Of a stretch of DNA of 64,000 bases, positions 55,588 to 63,534 are shown in pieces. The notes under the pieces were generated by a model. It ran no database searches and was not told the origin of the DNA. It saw only the letters and a list, made by a program, of their open reading frames with translations. The translations under genes and the position numbers were made by a program. Origin of the DNA: Ramlibacter sp. (GTDB taxonomy: Bacteria; Pseudomonadota; Gammaproteobacteria; Burkholderiales; Burkholderiaceae_C); assembly GCA_019635415.1 (NCBI GenBank), contig JAHBZN010000003.1:496001-560000 (forward strand), in the 5' to 3' direction. The first letter of the stretch is position 1. Each line of letters starts with the position of its first letter.

Positions 55588-56280
55588 ATGAAGTCTTTCT
55601 ATTTTTCGCGCCGAGCCCGTCAATCGGGCTTCACGCTGGTTGAAATCGCCATTGTGTTGGTGATCGTGGGCTTGCTGCTGGCCGGTGTGCTCAAGGGTCA
55701 GGAGTTGATCGAAAACAGCCGTATCAAGAACATTGCCAAGGACATGGACACCATGGCTGCGGCGGTGAATGCCTATCAGGATCGCTATCGCGGCATACCG
55801 GGCGACAGCGCCACCGCGACGACCCATACGGAAAACGGCTGGGGCACCACCGCATTCACGGCTGGCAACAACAACGGTCAAATCGGGGCGGCGAACACCA
55901 CATTCACGGTGGGAGCCAACGAGAACACCATGGCAATGGTGTCGCTGATGTATGCGGGATTCATCACGGGCAATCCGGCTGCCGGGGCGCCAGCCGCCAT
56001 TATTCGGCCTCAGCACGCGGGTGGCGGCCAGCTCGCATTGAGCAGCAGCGTATTCGGTTTTACGGGTCGCAACGTCGTTTGTGTCAATAACCTGACCGGC
56101 AAGTACGCGGGTGCCTTGGATCGGTTGCTGGACGATGGTGATCCGACGTCTGGGAGTGTTCGCGCCAACCGTATTGCGCTTCCTGGCAACCCCGCCGCGA
56201 CCGCACCCGCAGCGGGGACCCAATATCAGGAAGATACGGCGTCGAACGCCGTCCCCGTCACTCTTTGCCGACAGCTGTAA
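55588..56280 (+). CDS. Type IV prepilin of the MSHA-like locus (major or large minor pilin)
   Basis: This 230-residue prepilin has leader cleavage at G14|F15 (RRARQSG|FTLVE), E19, and the helix IAIVLVIVGLLLAGVLKG. The C-terminal domain has KDMDTMAAAVNAYQDRYRGIPGD, typical of MSHA/general-secretion pseudopilin-like large pilins. AAGGAGCC precedes the start. It ends the locus and is followed by a strong terminator, as expected of the main structural subunit. Confidence 0.9.
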   Translation: MKSFYFSRRARQSGFTLVEIAIVLVIVGLLLAGVLKGQELIENSRIKNIAKDMDTMAAAVNAYQDRYRGIPGDSATATTHTENGWGTTAFTAGNNNGQIGAANTTFTVGANENTMAMVSLMYAGFITGNPAAGAPAAIIRPQHAGGGQLALSSSVFGFTGRNVVCVNNLTGKYAGALDRLLDDGDPTSGSVRANRIALPGNPAATAPAAGTQYQEDTASNAVPVTLCRQL

Positions 56281-56305
56281 GTTCAGGAATTCGGCGTGGG
56301 CCAAC

Positions 56306-56330
56306 AAAAGCCGGCGAGAGCCGGCTTTTT
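56306..56330. terminator. Bidirectional terminator between the MSHA-like and lipid operons
   Basis: AAAAGCCGGC (56306-56315) pairs perfectly with GCCGGCTTTT (56320-56329) around GAGA. T runs on both sides let it serve the rightward pilin gene and the leftward NTF2-like gene. Confidence 0.88.
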
Positions 56331-56767
56331 CATGACGGGTTCAAGCTCGCCCGCCGCCGCAGCCAGCGCATGAAGGCGCCCACCATGGGCAGTTTCTCGT
56401 AGAGCTCCTCGGCGGCGTCCCAGTAGTCCCGGTGGGCGCTGATGCGGCCGTCGGGCGCGAGCAGCAGGTGCGAGCCACCCCGCACGACCTGCTCCACCCC
56501 CTTGTGGAAATGACGGAAGCCGAACCGGAACTCCCACACCAGGAAGCACTGCGGGCCGTCCACCAGGCGTGCCGTGATGACGAAGCGCGGCTGCTCCAGC
56601 GCCTCGTACATGTGGCTGAAGATGCGCTGGATGGCGGGCAGTCCGCGCACCTCGTTGAACGGGTCCTTGAAGGTGGCGTCGGCGGTGTAGAACTCGCCCA
56701 TGCGCGCCACGTCGGCCGGCGTCAGCGCCGTGAAAAACGCCTCGATGCGGGCCACGGCGTCGTTCAT
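56330..56767 (-). CDS. NTF2/SnoaL-like protein
   Basis: This 145-residue protein has a cone-like alpha+beta NTF2 fold (ARIEAFFTALTPADVARMGEFYTADATFKDPFNEVRG, VWEFRFGFRHFHKG, GRISAHRDYWDAAEELYEKLP). It is the last gene of the lipid operon and starts at the ATG at 56767, overlapping the SDR stop (ATGA). Similar NTF2-like proteins end related clusters elsewhere. Substrate unknown. Confidence 0.88.
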   Translation of the reverse strand: MNDAVARIEAFFTALTPADVARMGEFYTADATFKDPFNEVRGLPAIQRIFSHMYEALEQPRFVITARLVDGPQCFLVWEFRFGFRHFHKGVEQVVRGGSHLLLAPDGRISAHRDYWDAAEELYEKLPMVGAFMRWLRRRASLNPS

Positions 56768-57609
56768 AGCCCGGTGAAGCGCCGGATCACCGCGAAGTAC
56801 AGCCGGTGCGGCAGCAGTTGCAGGGTCTTCATCCAGCGTGTGAAGCGCCGGGGGAAATGGATTTCGAAGCGGCCGCGCCGCCATCCTGCGAGGATTTCCT
56901 GTGCCGCCTGTTCGGGCGTGATCAGCGCGGGCATGCGGAACTGGTTCTGCGCGGTCAGGGGGGTCTCCACAAAACCGGGGCTGATGACGCTGACGCCCAC
57001 CCCCACGTCGCGCAGGTCGACGTACAGCGTCTCGCCCAGGGTGATCAGGGCCGCCTTGGTGGGCCCGTAGGCCAGGCTCTTGGGCAGGCCGCGGTAGCCG
57101 GCCACGCTGCTGACCAGGCTGATGTGGCCGGCCTGGCGCAGCACGAAATGCGGCAGCACGGCGTCGAGCACGTTGAGGGCACCGACGTAGTTGATCTGTT
57201 CGTGCTTGAGCATTTCCGACAGATCGAACTCCGTGGCGCGCTGCTCGCGGTAGTAGCCCGCGCAGTACACCACGCAGTCCAGCGGCCCGGCGGCAAAAAT
57301 GGTCTGGGCCGCCGCGCGCACCGCACCGTGGTCGCGCGCATCCAGCGGCAGGGCCACGGCGCCGGGGTGGGTTGCCACGAAGTCGTCCAGCGCCGCCGCG
57401 CCCCGGGCCGACAGGTACACCCGCGCGCCCTGGGCGTGCAGCACGGAGGCGGTCGCGCGGCCGATGCCGGTGGACGCACCGACCAGCCAGACCGAGCGGC
57501 CCTGCCATTCGGACTGCGGTGGATTCAGGGGTGCGAACCACCGCCGTTTGCTATGGTTTTCATAGCTGACAGTGGCCGCGCCGTGAGGGCTAAAGGCGGT
57601 TTTGATCAT
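56764..57609 (-). CDS. Short-chain dehydrogenase/reductase
   Basis: This 281-residue SDR has the cofactor motif GASTGIG (about 44-50), catalytic SSVAGYRGLPKSLAYGPTK (Y and K), and an extended hydrophobic C-terminus that may bind membrane. The start ATG at 57609 overlaps the previous stop, supporting translation from there. Residues 1-22, however, are encoded by a dispersed hairpin repeat (copy D), so the true N-terminus may be a recent addition. Confidence 0.9.
   Translation of the reverse strand: MIKTAFSPHGAATVSYENHSKRRWFAPLNPPQSEWQGRSVWLVGASTGIGRATASVLHAQGARVYLSARGAAALDDFVATHPGAVALPLDARDHGAVRAAAQTIFAAGPLDCVVYCAGYYREQRATEFDLSEMLKHEQINYVGALNVLDAVLPHFVLRQAGHISLVSSVAGYRGLPKSLAYGPTKAALITLGETLYVDLRDVGVGVSVISPGFVETPLTAQNQFRMPALITPEQAAQEILAGWRRGRFEIHFPRRFTRWMKTLQLLPHRLYFAVIRRFTGL
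57545..57605 (-). repeat. Dispersed hairpin repeat, copy D (inside the SDR 5' end)
   Basis: On the minus strand the segment reads TTTAGCCCTCACGG, then GCTATGAAAACCATAGCAAA. It aligns well with copy B over its whole length (shared GCCT, TAGCCCT, GCTAT, AAAA, AGCAAACGG). It lies within the start of the SDR coding sequence. Confidence 0.7.
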
Positions 57610-58151
57610 CTTTTCGTGAAGGACAGCGTCACTTCCCCGAGCTTGAAGCCGTATTTGCTCATCACGGCCTTGTTGAGCATGACGCGATCGGTCATGAGGT
57701 ACATCCAGTCGTCAAACTGCACGTGGTAGGTCTGGCCGTCGACCGGCAGCGCGAGCGTGTACTGCCAGCGCAAGGCGTTGCCCCGGGCCTGCCCCAGTGC
57801 CTGCCCCACCACGTCGTCGGCTCGTCCGATGTAGTGGCCGTCGGCCAGCCGGGTCAGGCGCCAGACGCGGCGCTGGCGGCTGCCGTCGCTGTACAGGAAA
57901 TCCTCGTCCAGCACCCCCTGATCGCCCTGCCAGGAGCAGGTCATGACCACGGTGAAGCGCTTGACCACCTTGCCGGAGCGGTCGGTGAACACGCCCCAGG
58001 CGTCCAGCGTCCCGTTGAAATACTCGCGCAGATCCAGCACCGGCTTTTCAGCGGCGTAGTCGCTGACCTGAGGGCCTGCGCAGCCGGTGATGGCCAGGGT
58101 GGCGGCCAGGGCGGCGGCACCTGCCGCGGTGAGTAGGCGGCGTCGTTTCAT
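57606..58151 (-). CDS. DUF3833 family lipoprotein
   Basis: This 181-residue protein has a lipobox (AITGC, C24), then YAAEKPVLDLREYFNGTLDAWGVFTDRSG, hallmarks of DUF3833, and a beta-rich domain with FDDWMYLMTDRVMLNKAVMSKYG. This lipocalin-like family occurs beside the flavoprotein/Cfa cluster in many proteobacteria. It starts four bases inside the MFS gene end. Role unknown; probably lipid-related in the periplasm. Confidence 0.88.
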   Translation of the reverse strand: MKRRRLLTAAGAAALAATLAITGCAGPQVSDYAAEKPVLDLREYFNGTLDAWGVFTDRSGKVVKRFTVVMTCSWQGDQGVLDEDFLYSDGSRQRRVWRLTRLADGHYIGRADDVVGQALGQARGNALRWQYTLALPVDGQTYHVQFDDWMYLMTDRVMLNKAVMSKYGFKLGEVTLSFTKR

Positions 58152-59404
58152 GAGGGAGCTCCCGTGCGGACGTGGGTCATATACAGCGTGCCGGCGGCCA
58201 GCAGCTTGAGGGCGCAGGGCAGCAGGCAGTACGCCAGCACCAGCACCTGCAGGGCTGACTCGCTGCGGTTGCCCGGGGTGTAGCCCAGCAGGCCCAGCAG
58301 GGGCAGCGCCAGCCCGGCGGCCAGCGCCAGGTTGAGCTTGGTGGCGAAATTCCACCAGCCGAAGTAGGCGCCTTCGGCCTGCCCGCGGTCGCCGGCGTCG
58401 GCAATCACGCCGGCCAGCAGGGCCCCGGGCAGCGCCAGGTCGGTGCCCAGCGCCAGGCCCGAAAGCACGCACACCATCAGGAAAGGCCAGGCGTCGCCGG
58501 TCCCCAGGCGCGTGGCCCAGATGAACACCGCCATGGCCAGCACCATGCCGGCGAGCCAGCAGCGTGCCAGTCCGAAGCGGCGCACGGCGCGCAGCCACAG
58601 GGGCATCGATAACGCGGCGCTGAGGAAATAGCTGCCCAGGAAGGCCGGCTCCATCTGGCGCGGCGCCTGCAGGCGGTCCTGCACGAAGAACAGCACCAGC
58701 GTGGCCGGGACCGCGCTGGCAATGCCGTTGAGGATGAAAACCGCCAACAGGCGCCGGAACCGCGGCCTGGAGAACGGCAGCCACAGGCTCGCGGGGAGCG
58801 CGTCCGGCTGGGGCACCGGAGGGCGCGCCTGGGTCCAGGCCAGCCAGGCCAGGACCAGGAGCGCGGCAAAGGCCAGCGCCGTGGCCCCCAGGCCCAGCAG
58901 CGCCGGCAACACCGAGGCGGTCAGCACGCCGGCCAGGCCCAGGCCTTCGCGCCATGACACGATGCGGCTGCGCTGCAGTTCGTCCCCGCCCAGCATCGCC
59001 CCCCAGGATTGATGGGCCACGCTGAGCACGCTGTAGGCCGTGTAGGTCAGCACCAGCATCAGGCTGGCCCACAGCAGCAGCGCCTGGGGTTCGCGTGCCG
59101 GCGGGAAGAACAGCAGCGCAAATCCGGCGGCCAGGGCCGCTGCCGCCATGGCGCCAAGCGCCAGCACGGCGCGCGTGGAGTGCGAGAACAAGCGGTCGGT
59201 GAGCCGGCCGATCAGCGGGTCGATCACCGCGTCGAGCACGCGGGCACCGAGCAGCACCAGGCCCAGCGTGGCCAGCGGCACGCCGAATTCGCGGGCGTAG
59301 TGGTTGGGCAGGATCACATACAACGGCAATGCCACGAACGCCAGCGGCAGGCCCAGCAGGCCATAGGCCAGGCCATCGCGCCAGGAGAATGCGCGGGACG
59401 TCAC
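58148..59404 (-). CDS. MFS transporter (MelB/GPH-like)
   Basis: This 418-residue protein with about twelve membrane helices has the MelB-like DPLIGRLTDRL motif and WRDGLAYGLLGLPLAFVALPLYVILPNHYA start. GPH/MFS_2-type carriers move sugars or lipids. Here its place among lipid-modifying genes suggests lipid transport or flipping, but this is inferred from context. Overlaps the DUF3833 gene by four bases and the chalcone-isomerase-like gene by four bases. Confidence 0.88.
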   Translation of the reverse strand: MTSRAFSWRDGLAYGLLGLPLAFVALPLYVILPNHYAREFGVPLATLGLVLLGARVLDAVIDPLIGRLTDRLFSHSTRAVLALGAMAAAALAAGFALLFFPPAREPQALLLWASLMLVLTYTAYSVLSVAHQSWGAMLGGDELQRSRIVSWREGLGLAGVLTASVLPALLGLGATALAFAALLVLAWLAWTQARPPVPQPDALPASLWLPFSRPRFRRLLAVFILNGIASAVPATLVLFFVQDRLQAPRQMEPAFLGSYFLSAALSMPLWLRAVRRFGLARCWLAGMVLAMAVFIWATRLGTGDAWPFLMVCVLSGLALGTDLALPGALLAGVIADAGDRGQAEGAYFGWWNFATKLNLALAAGLALPLLGLLGYTPGNRSESALQVLVLAYCLLPCALKLLAAGTLYMTHVRTGAPS

Positions 59405-60003
59405 GGGCGGGCTCCGGCCAGCAGCTGGCTGCGCAGGGTGGGTTCGGAGGTGCCGGGCGACAGCCAGATGCCCATGAAGACCCGCCCGAACTCGGGGTCA
59501 CGCACCTCGCCCAGCGGACGGTCGTTGAACAGGAAGCGCACCCCTGCGCCGGGCTGGTGGATGCCGGTCAGGCGATCGCCCTCGCCCACATTGGGAAACA
59601 GCCGTGTCATGTCGGCAAGCCAGGCCTGGCCCTGCGCGGGCGTGAATTCGGCGATGCGCTGCATCTCGGTGAGCGAGCGTTGCGCGATGGCCTGCCCATC
59701 GAAACTGCGCAGGTAGGCCAGCTCGAGCGCGAACGCGTGGTCCGCGTAGGCCGTGGCGCGAAAGTCGGGCCCCACCCACAGCCGCGCGGTGTAGATGCCG
59801 AAGCCGAGCACCGCCAGCCGCGCCGTGCCGCACAGCCGCGCGCCGGGCAGTGGTCCGGTCCGATGCTGGGCATGAGCCTCAAAAGCGATTGAAGTCCAGG
59901 CCAGCAGGCCACACAACGCTACGATTTTTGTAGCGTGTACTGCACCACGTCGATGTTCGACTTGGCGAAGGCCGCTTCGCAGTAGGCGAGATAGAACTCC
60001 CAT
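59401..60003 (-). CDS. Chalcone-isomerase-like periplasmic protein
   Basis: Up to 200 residues from the ATG at 60003, which would overlap cfa by 85 bases. A later start, such as an in-frame TTG near 59914, is also possible. The signal-like helix (KIVALCGLLAWTSIAFEAHAQ) is encoded by repeat copy E. The mature part (CGTARLAVLGFGIYTARLWVG, FALELAYLRSFDGQAIAQRS) is the chalcone-isomerase-like fold, which often binds fatty acids in bacteria. It is coupled into the lipid operon. Confidence 0.82.
   Translation of the reverse strand: MGVLSRLLRSGLRQVEHRRGAVHATKIVALCGLLAWTSIAFEAHAQHRTGPLPGARLCGTARLAVLGFGIYTARLWVGPDFRATAYADHAFALELAYLRSFDGQAIAQRSLTEMQRIAEFTPAQGQAWLADMTRLFPNVGEGDRLTGIHQPGAGVRFLFNDRPLGEVRDPEFGRVFMGIWLSPGTSEPTLRSQLLAGARP
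59872..59937 (+). repeat. Dispersed hairpin repeat, copy E (overlaps cfa end)
   Basis: CGCTAC (59917-59922) pairs with GTAGCG (59930-59935) around GATTTTT, and the flanking GAGCCTCAAAAGCGATTGAA fits the 5' part of the element more loosely than other copies. The stem encodes the last Cfa codons and stop on the minus strand. Confidence 0.45.
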
Positions 60004-61130
60004 ATGCGGATGAACCTTTCATCAAAACCCAACTGAAGGACCCGGCTGCGGGCAGCGAGGAAGCTGTCACGCCAGCGCCGCAGTGTTTCGGCGTAGTCGG
60101 CGCCGAAGGCGAATTCGTCGACCACGGCCAGCCCCGCGGCGCGGGCCTGCGCCCTGAATTCCTTCGGGCAGGGCAGGCAGCCTCCCGGGAAGATGTACTG
60201 CTGGATGAAATCGGTGGAGCCGATGTAGCGTTCGAACAGGGCGTCGTCGATGACGATGCTCTGCACGCAGGCCCGCCCGCCCGGCTTGAGCAGACGGCTG
60301 ACGCTCTGGAAATAGGTGGGCCAGTACTCATGGCCCACGGCCTCCACCATCTCGATCGAGCAGATCGCGTCAAACGGCGCGTCGCTGATGTCGCGGTAGT
60401 CCTGCAGGCGCAGGTCGACCGGCTGGCCTGCGCCGGCCAGCCGGCGGCGGGCGAAGGCCAGCTGCTCGGTGGACAGCGTCACGCCGGTGACGCTGGCCTT
60501 GAACTCCACCGCGGCCATCTCGGCCAGGGCGCCCCAGCCGCAGCCGATTTCCAGCACCCGGTCGCCCGGCTGCACGTTGGCCATGCGCAGCGCGCGGCGC
60601 ACCTTGGCGTGCTGGGCCTCGCGCATGGGGCGCGAAGTGTCGCCCTCGAACCAGGCCGACGAATAGTTCATCGTGTCGTCCAGCCACAGCTCGTAGAAGG
60701 CGTTGCCCAGGTCGTAGTGCGCGTGGATGTTCTTCTGGCTGTTGGTCCGGGTGTTGCGGTTCAGCAGGTGCTTGATGCGGTAGAGCAGGCGGCCGGCCCA
60801 GCTGCCGTAGATCACGTCCTCCACGTCCTTGCGGTTGCTGATGAAGACCTTCAGCAGTTCGGTCAGGCTGGGGGTGGTCCAGTCGCCGGCGATGTAGCTT
60901 TCGGCAAAGCCGATGTCGCCGGACTTCAGCGCGGCGCTGCAGACGTTCCAGTTCCGCAGGGTGATGGCGGCATGCGGCAGCTCGCCGCTGCCGAAGCACT
61001 GGGTCGAGCCATCGGGCAGCTTGACCGTGAGCGTGCCGTGCGACAGCCGTTGCATGAGCCGCAGCGCGGTCCGGGCGGCAGCCGGGGCATCCTGCGGGAT
61101 CGACAAAGTGGAGGCGGTGGTGGTGTTCAT
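59919..61130 (-). CDS. cfa: Cfa-type S-adenosylmethionine-dependent fatty-acyl methyltransferase
   Basis: This 403-residue enzyme has the Cfa N-terminal domain (GDIGFAESYIAGDWTTPSL), the SAM site VLEIGCGWGALAEMA (about 190-204), and the active-site CSIEMVEAVGHEYWPTYF segment. It methylates unsaturated phospholipid chains, to cyclopropane or, in related clusters, to methyl-branched products. Its neighbours (FAD enzyme and DUF1365) suggest a dedicated modified-fatty-acid path. The C-terminal residues TLQKS lie in a hairpin repeat. Confidence 0.93.
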   Translation of the reverse strand: MNTTTASTLSIPQDAPAAARTALRLMQRLSHGTLTVKLPDGSTQCFGSGELPHAAITLRNWNVCSAALKSGDIGFAESYIAGDWTTPSLTELLKVFISNRKDVEDVIYGSWAGRLLYRIKHLLNRNTRTNSQKNIHAHYDLGNAFYELWLDDTMNYSSAWFEGDTSRPMREAQHAKVRRALRMANVQPGDRVLEIGCGWGALAEMAAVEFKASVTGVTLSTEQLAFARRRLAGAGQPVDLRLQDYRDISDAPFDAICSIEMVEAVGHEYWPTYFQSVSRLLKPGGRACVQSIVIDDALFERYIGSTDFIQQYIFPGGCLPCPKEFRAQARAAGLAVVDEFAFGADYAETLRRWRDSFLAARSRVLQLGFDERFIRIWEFYLAYCEAAFAKSNIDVVQYTLQKS

Positions 61131-61145
61131 GGCATTGGGCGCAGT

Positions 61146-61916
61146 TCAGCGGGACACGAAAACGTCGGGTGCGGCGGGCTTGCTGAAGAAGCTCACGCGC
61201 TTCAGCCAGAGTCTGGCGGCCTGCCAGTGGATGCGCGCGATCACGCCCAGGGTCATGGCCGGGTAGCGCCACAGGGCATGCCGCATGCTTTGGGGGCAGA
61301 GGGGTTCCAGTCGACCGCTCACGCTGGTGTGCAGCAGCGGGCCGCTGGCATCGTCATAGTCGATCCGCACCACGGTGCGCTGCGGGTGCTTGCCATCGGC
61401 CGGGGTGCGCATGAAGCGGAAGCGGTAGCCCCCCTCGACCCGGCAGAACGGTGAGACATGGAACATCTTGGCGGCGCTGAGTTGCGTCCCGTAGCGGGGC
61501 GTGTCGAGCAGGTAGCAGTGGCGCTCGCCGAAGGTGTTGTTGACCTCGACCACGATGGCGCGCAGCGACCCGTCCGGCCGGTGGCAGTACCAGAAGCTCA
61601 CGGGCTTGAAGGCGTAGCCCCACACGCGTGGGTAGCAGTGCAGCCAGGCTTCTCCCGTGGCGTCGTGGATGCCCTCGCGGGCCAGCAGCTCGTCCAGCCA
61701 CTGCACGGCGTTGGCGCGCCCGTCGCCATGGTCGCGGTCGTGAAAGCTCAGGGCGGCGCCCCGGTTGTGCGCCAGGGCCGGGCTGCCATCGCGGTGCAGG
61801 CTGCGCAGCGGCAGCATCAGGAAGAAGGTGGGGTAGGCAAATGCATTGCGTGCAGGCCGCAGGCGTGTGTGGCGGACCTCGCCGAAGCCCATCATCGGCT
61901 CGTGGGGGAGGGTCAT
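61146..61916 (-). CDS. DUF1365 protein
   Basis: This 256-residue protein has the DUF1365 signatures VRHTRLRPARNAFAYPTFFLML, YPRVWGYAFKPVSFWYCHRPDGSLRAIVVEVNNTFGE and KMFHVSPFCRVEGGYRF. The family nearly always sits between a flavoprotein oxidoreductase and a Cfa-like methyltransferase. It is coupled to the upstream gene by a four-base overlap. Function is unproven; it is probably a lipid-binding or enzymatic component of the pathway. Confidence 0.92.
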   Translation of the reverse strand: MTLPHEPMMGFGEVRHTRLRPARNAFAYPTFFLMLPLRSLHRDGSPALAHNRGAALSFHDRDHGDGRANAVQWLDELLAREGIHDATGEAWLHCYPRVWGYAFKPVSFWYCHRPDGSLRAIVVEVNNTFGERHCYLLDTPRYGTQLSAAKMFHVSPFCRVEGGYRFRFMRTPADGKHPQRTVVRIDYDDASGPLLHTSVSGRLEPLCPQSMRHALWRYPAMTLGVIARIHWQAARLWLKRVSFFSKPAAPDVFVSR

Positions 61917-63235
61917 GGTGCCATCTCCAGGCTGGCGGCGAGCGCATCGACCCGCTGCAGTTCCACCAGCAGCTGGCGTGCCACGCCCAGTCCGGCCCGC
62001 AGTCCGTCCTCGTGAAAGCCGTAGCCCATCCAGGCGCCACAGAACCAGGTGTTCTGCCGGCCCTGCAGCTCGTGCAGGGCGCCCTGTGCCTGCACAGCGC
62101 CGAGGTCGAAAACCGGGTGTGCGTAGTCGAACTCGCCGAGGATCTTTTGGGGGTCGATGTCGCGCACCGGGTTGAGCGAAACGATCACGGGCTGCTCCCA
62201 GGGCAGGGGCTGGAGGCGGTTGATCAGGTAGTGCAGGCACACCTGGGCTGACTCGCGGTCCTGCCCTGCCGCCCGCTCATAGTTCCAGGCGGCCCAGGCG
62301 GTCCGGTTGTGCGGCAGCACCGACGTGTCGGTGTGCAGCACGGCGCGGTTCGGGTGGTAGCGGATCGCGCCCAGCAGCTCCTGCTCGCGCGCACTCGGGT
62401 GGCGCAGCAAGGTCAGGGCCTGGTCGGAATGCGTGGCCAGCACCACGTGGTCAAAGTGCTCAGCCCGGCCGTCGGTGACCACGCGCACGCCGTCGGCACC
62501 GCGCTCGATCATCCGCACGGGCGTGTCCAGGCGGCGGTCGGCCACCTGGGCGACGATCCGGTCCACATACTGCCTCGAGCCGCCGCTCACGGTCCACCAC
62601 TGGGGGCGGTTGCTGACCTGGATCAGACCGTGGTTGTGGCAGAACCGGATCATGGTGCCGACCGGGAACTGCAGCATCTGGTCGGTGGGGCAGCTCCAGA
62701 TGCAACCGATCATGGGCAGGAAATACCAGTCGCGGAATTCGTCGCTGAACCGGTGCGCCTGCAGGAACTCCCCCAGCGGGCGGCGCAGTTCGGCATCCTG
62801 GCCGGCTTCGGCGAGGCGGGTGGCCAGTGCATTGAAGCGGATCAGGTCACGCAGCATCCGGAGGAAGCGCCAGTTCAGCAGGTTGCCACGCTGGGCGAAG
62901 ACGGTGCCGAGGCTGGAGCCGCTCCATTCCAGCGGCCCGCGGGGCGTCGCACCCGGGACCTGCACGGAGAACGACATGTCGGAGCGCGCCGTGGGCACCC
63001 CCAGCTCGCCGAACAGGTTGATCAGGTGGGGGTAGGTGCGCTCATTGAACACCAGGAAGCCGGTGTCCACGCCGTGGGTGACCTCGCCTTGCGCGGTGGG
63101 CAGCGTGACGTCCACGGTGTGGGCATGGCCGCCGAAGTAGGCACCGGCCTCGAACAGGGTGATGTCGGCGCGGCCGCGCAGCGTGTGCGCGACGGCCAAC
63201 CCGGAAATGCCTGAGCCGACGATGGCGACCTTCAT
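61913..63235 (-). CDS. FAD-dependent amine-oxidase-like oxidoreductase of the lipid operon
   Basis: This 440-residue flavoprotein starts at the ATG at 63235 (MKVAIVGSGISGLAVAHTL), with the FAD GxGxxG at residues 7-12, and has DTGFLVFNERTYPHL near residue 60 and WFCGAWMGYGFHEDGLRAG near 405. This is the phytoene-desaturase/amine-oxidase-like type that pairs with DUF1365 and Cfa-like genes. In Rhodobacter sphaeroides related proteins act in furan-fatty-acid synthesis. That role here is inference. It is the first gene of the minus-strand operon. Confidence 0.92.
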   Translation of the reverse strand: MKVAIVGSGISGLAVAHTLRGRADITLFEAGAYFGGHAHTVDVTLPTAQGEVTHGVDTGFLVFNERTYPHLINLFGELGVPTARSDMSFSVQVPGATPRGPLEWSGSSLGTVFAQRGNLLNWRFLRMLRDLIRFNALATRLAEAGQDAELRRPLGEFLQAHRFSDEFRDWYFLPMIGCIWSCPTDQMLQFPVGTMIRFCHNHGLIQVSNRPQWWTVSGGSRQYVDRIVAQVADRRLDTPVRMIERGADGVRVVTDGRAEHFDHVVLATHSDQALTLLRHPSAREQELLGAIRYHPNRAVLHTDTSVLPHNRTAWAAWNYERAAGQDRESAQVCLHYLINRLQPLPWEQPVIVSLNPVRDIDPQKILGEFDYAHPVFDLGAVQAQGALHELQGRQNTWFCGAWMGYGFHEDGLRAGLGVARQLLVELQRVDALAASLEMAP

Positions 63236-63530
63236 GCGAGGTCCCATCCGCCGGCGGCCGGGAATAAAAATGCTGCGAAGCGCCCTGAAACGAAGGAGGG
63301 AGGGAGGGAGGAGGAGAAGAAGCGCTTCAGGATTTCAGCCAGGCTCCATGAGCCCGGGAGGCTTCGCAGCAATAACTGGTGAGAAGAGGGTCCCTGCCTT
63401 TCCCGCTGATGGAGTCGCCATGCTTCGCCACAGTTCCCCGGTGAGGATGGCTTGGGAAGGTAAATTTTTGTGAACATGGCGGAGAGGCAGCAGATGAAAA
63501 CTGATTGGTCGCATTGTGACTGTGTAGTTT
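63236..63530. other. Intergenic region upstream of the lipid operon
   Basis: These 295 bases hold no convincing gene. They contain a 31-base purine run on the plus strand (63292-63322, with three GGG runs) and the 3' hairpin of the peroxidase gene. I found no clear ECF-type or sigma-70 promoter for the lipid operon by eye, although one should lie here. Confidence 0.6.
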
Positions 63531-63534
63531 TCAT
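63494..63534 (-). repeat. Inverted repeat at the 3' end of the glutathione peroxidase gene
   Basis: ATGAAAACT (63494-63502) and AGTTTTCAT (63526-63534) are perfect reverse complements 23 bases apart. The right arm includes the peroxidase stop codon. It may be a transcript-end stem without a clear T tract, or a regulator site for the lipid operon. Confidence 0.4.

Noticed and set aside
57606..59501. A 631-codon minus-strand frame and its neighbour at 56330-57541
   Set aside because: Each joins the real 3' gene (DUF3833 and NTF2-like) to an out-of-frame shadow of the upstream MFS or SDR gene. The true starts at 58151 and 56767 give canonical N-termini.
63236..63530. ECF (RpoE/ChrR-type) promoter for the lipid operon
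   Set aside because: GGAAC occurs on the minus strand but no convincing -10 follows at the needed distance, and no sigma or anti-sigma gene lies in the window.
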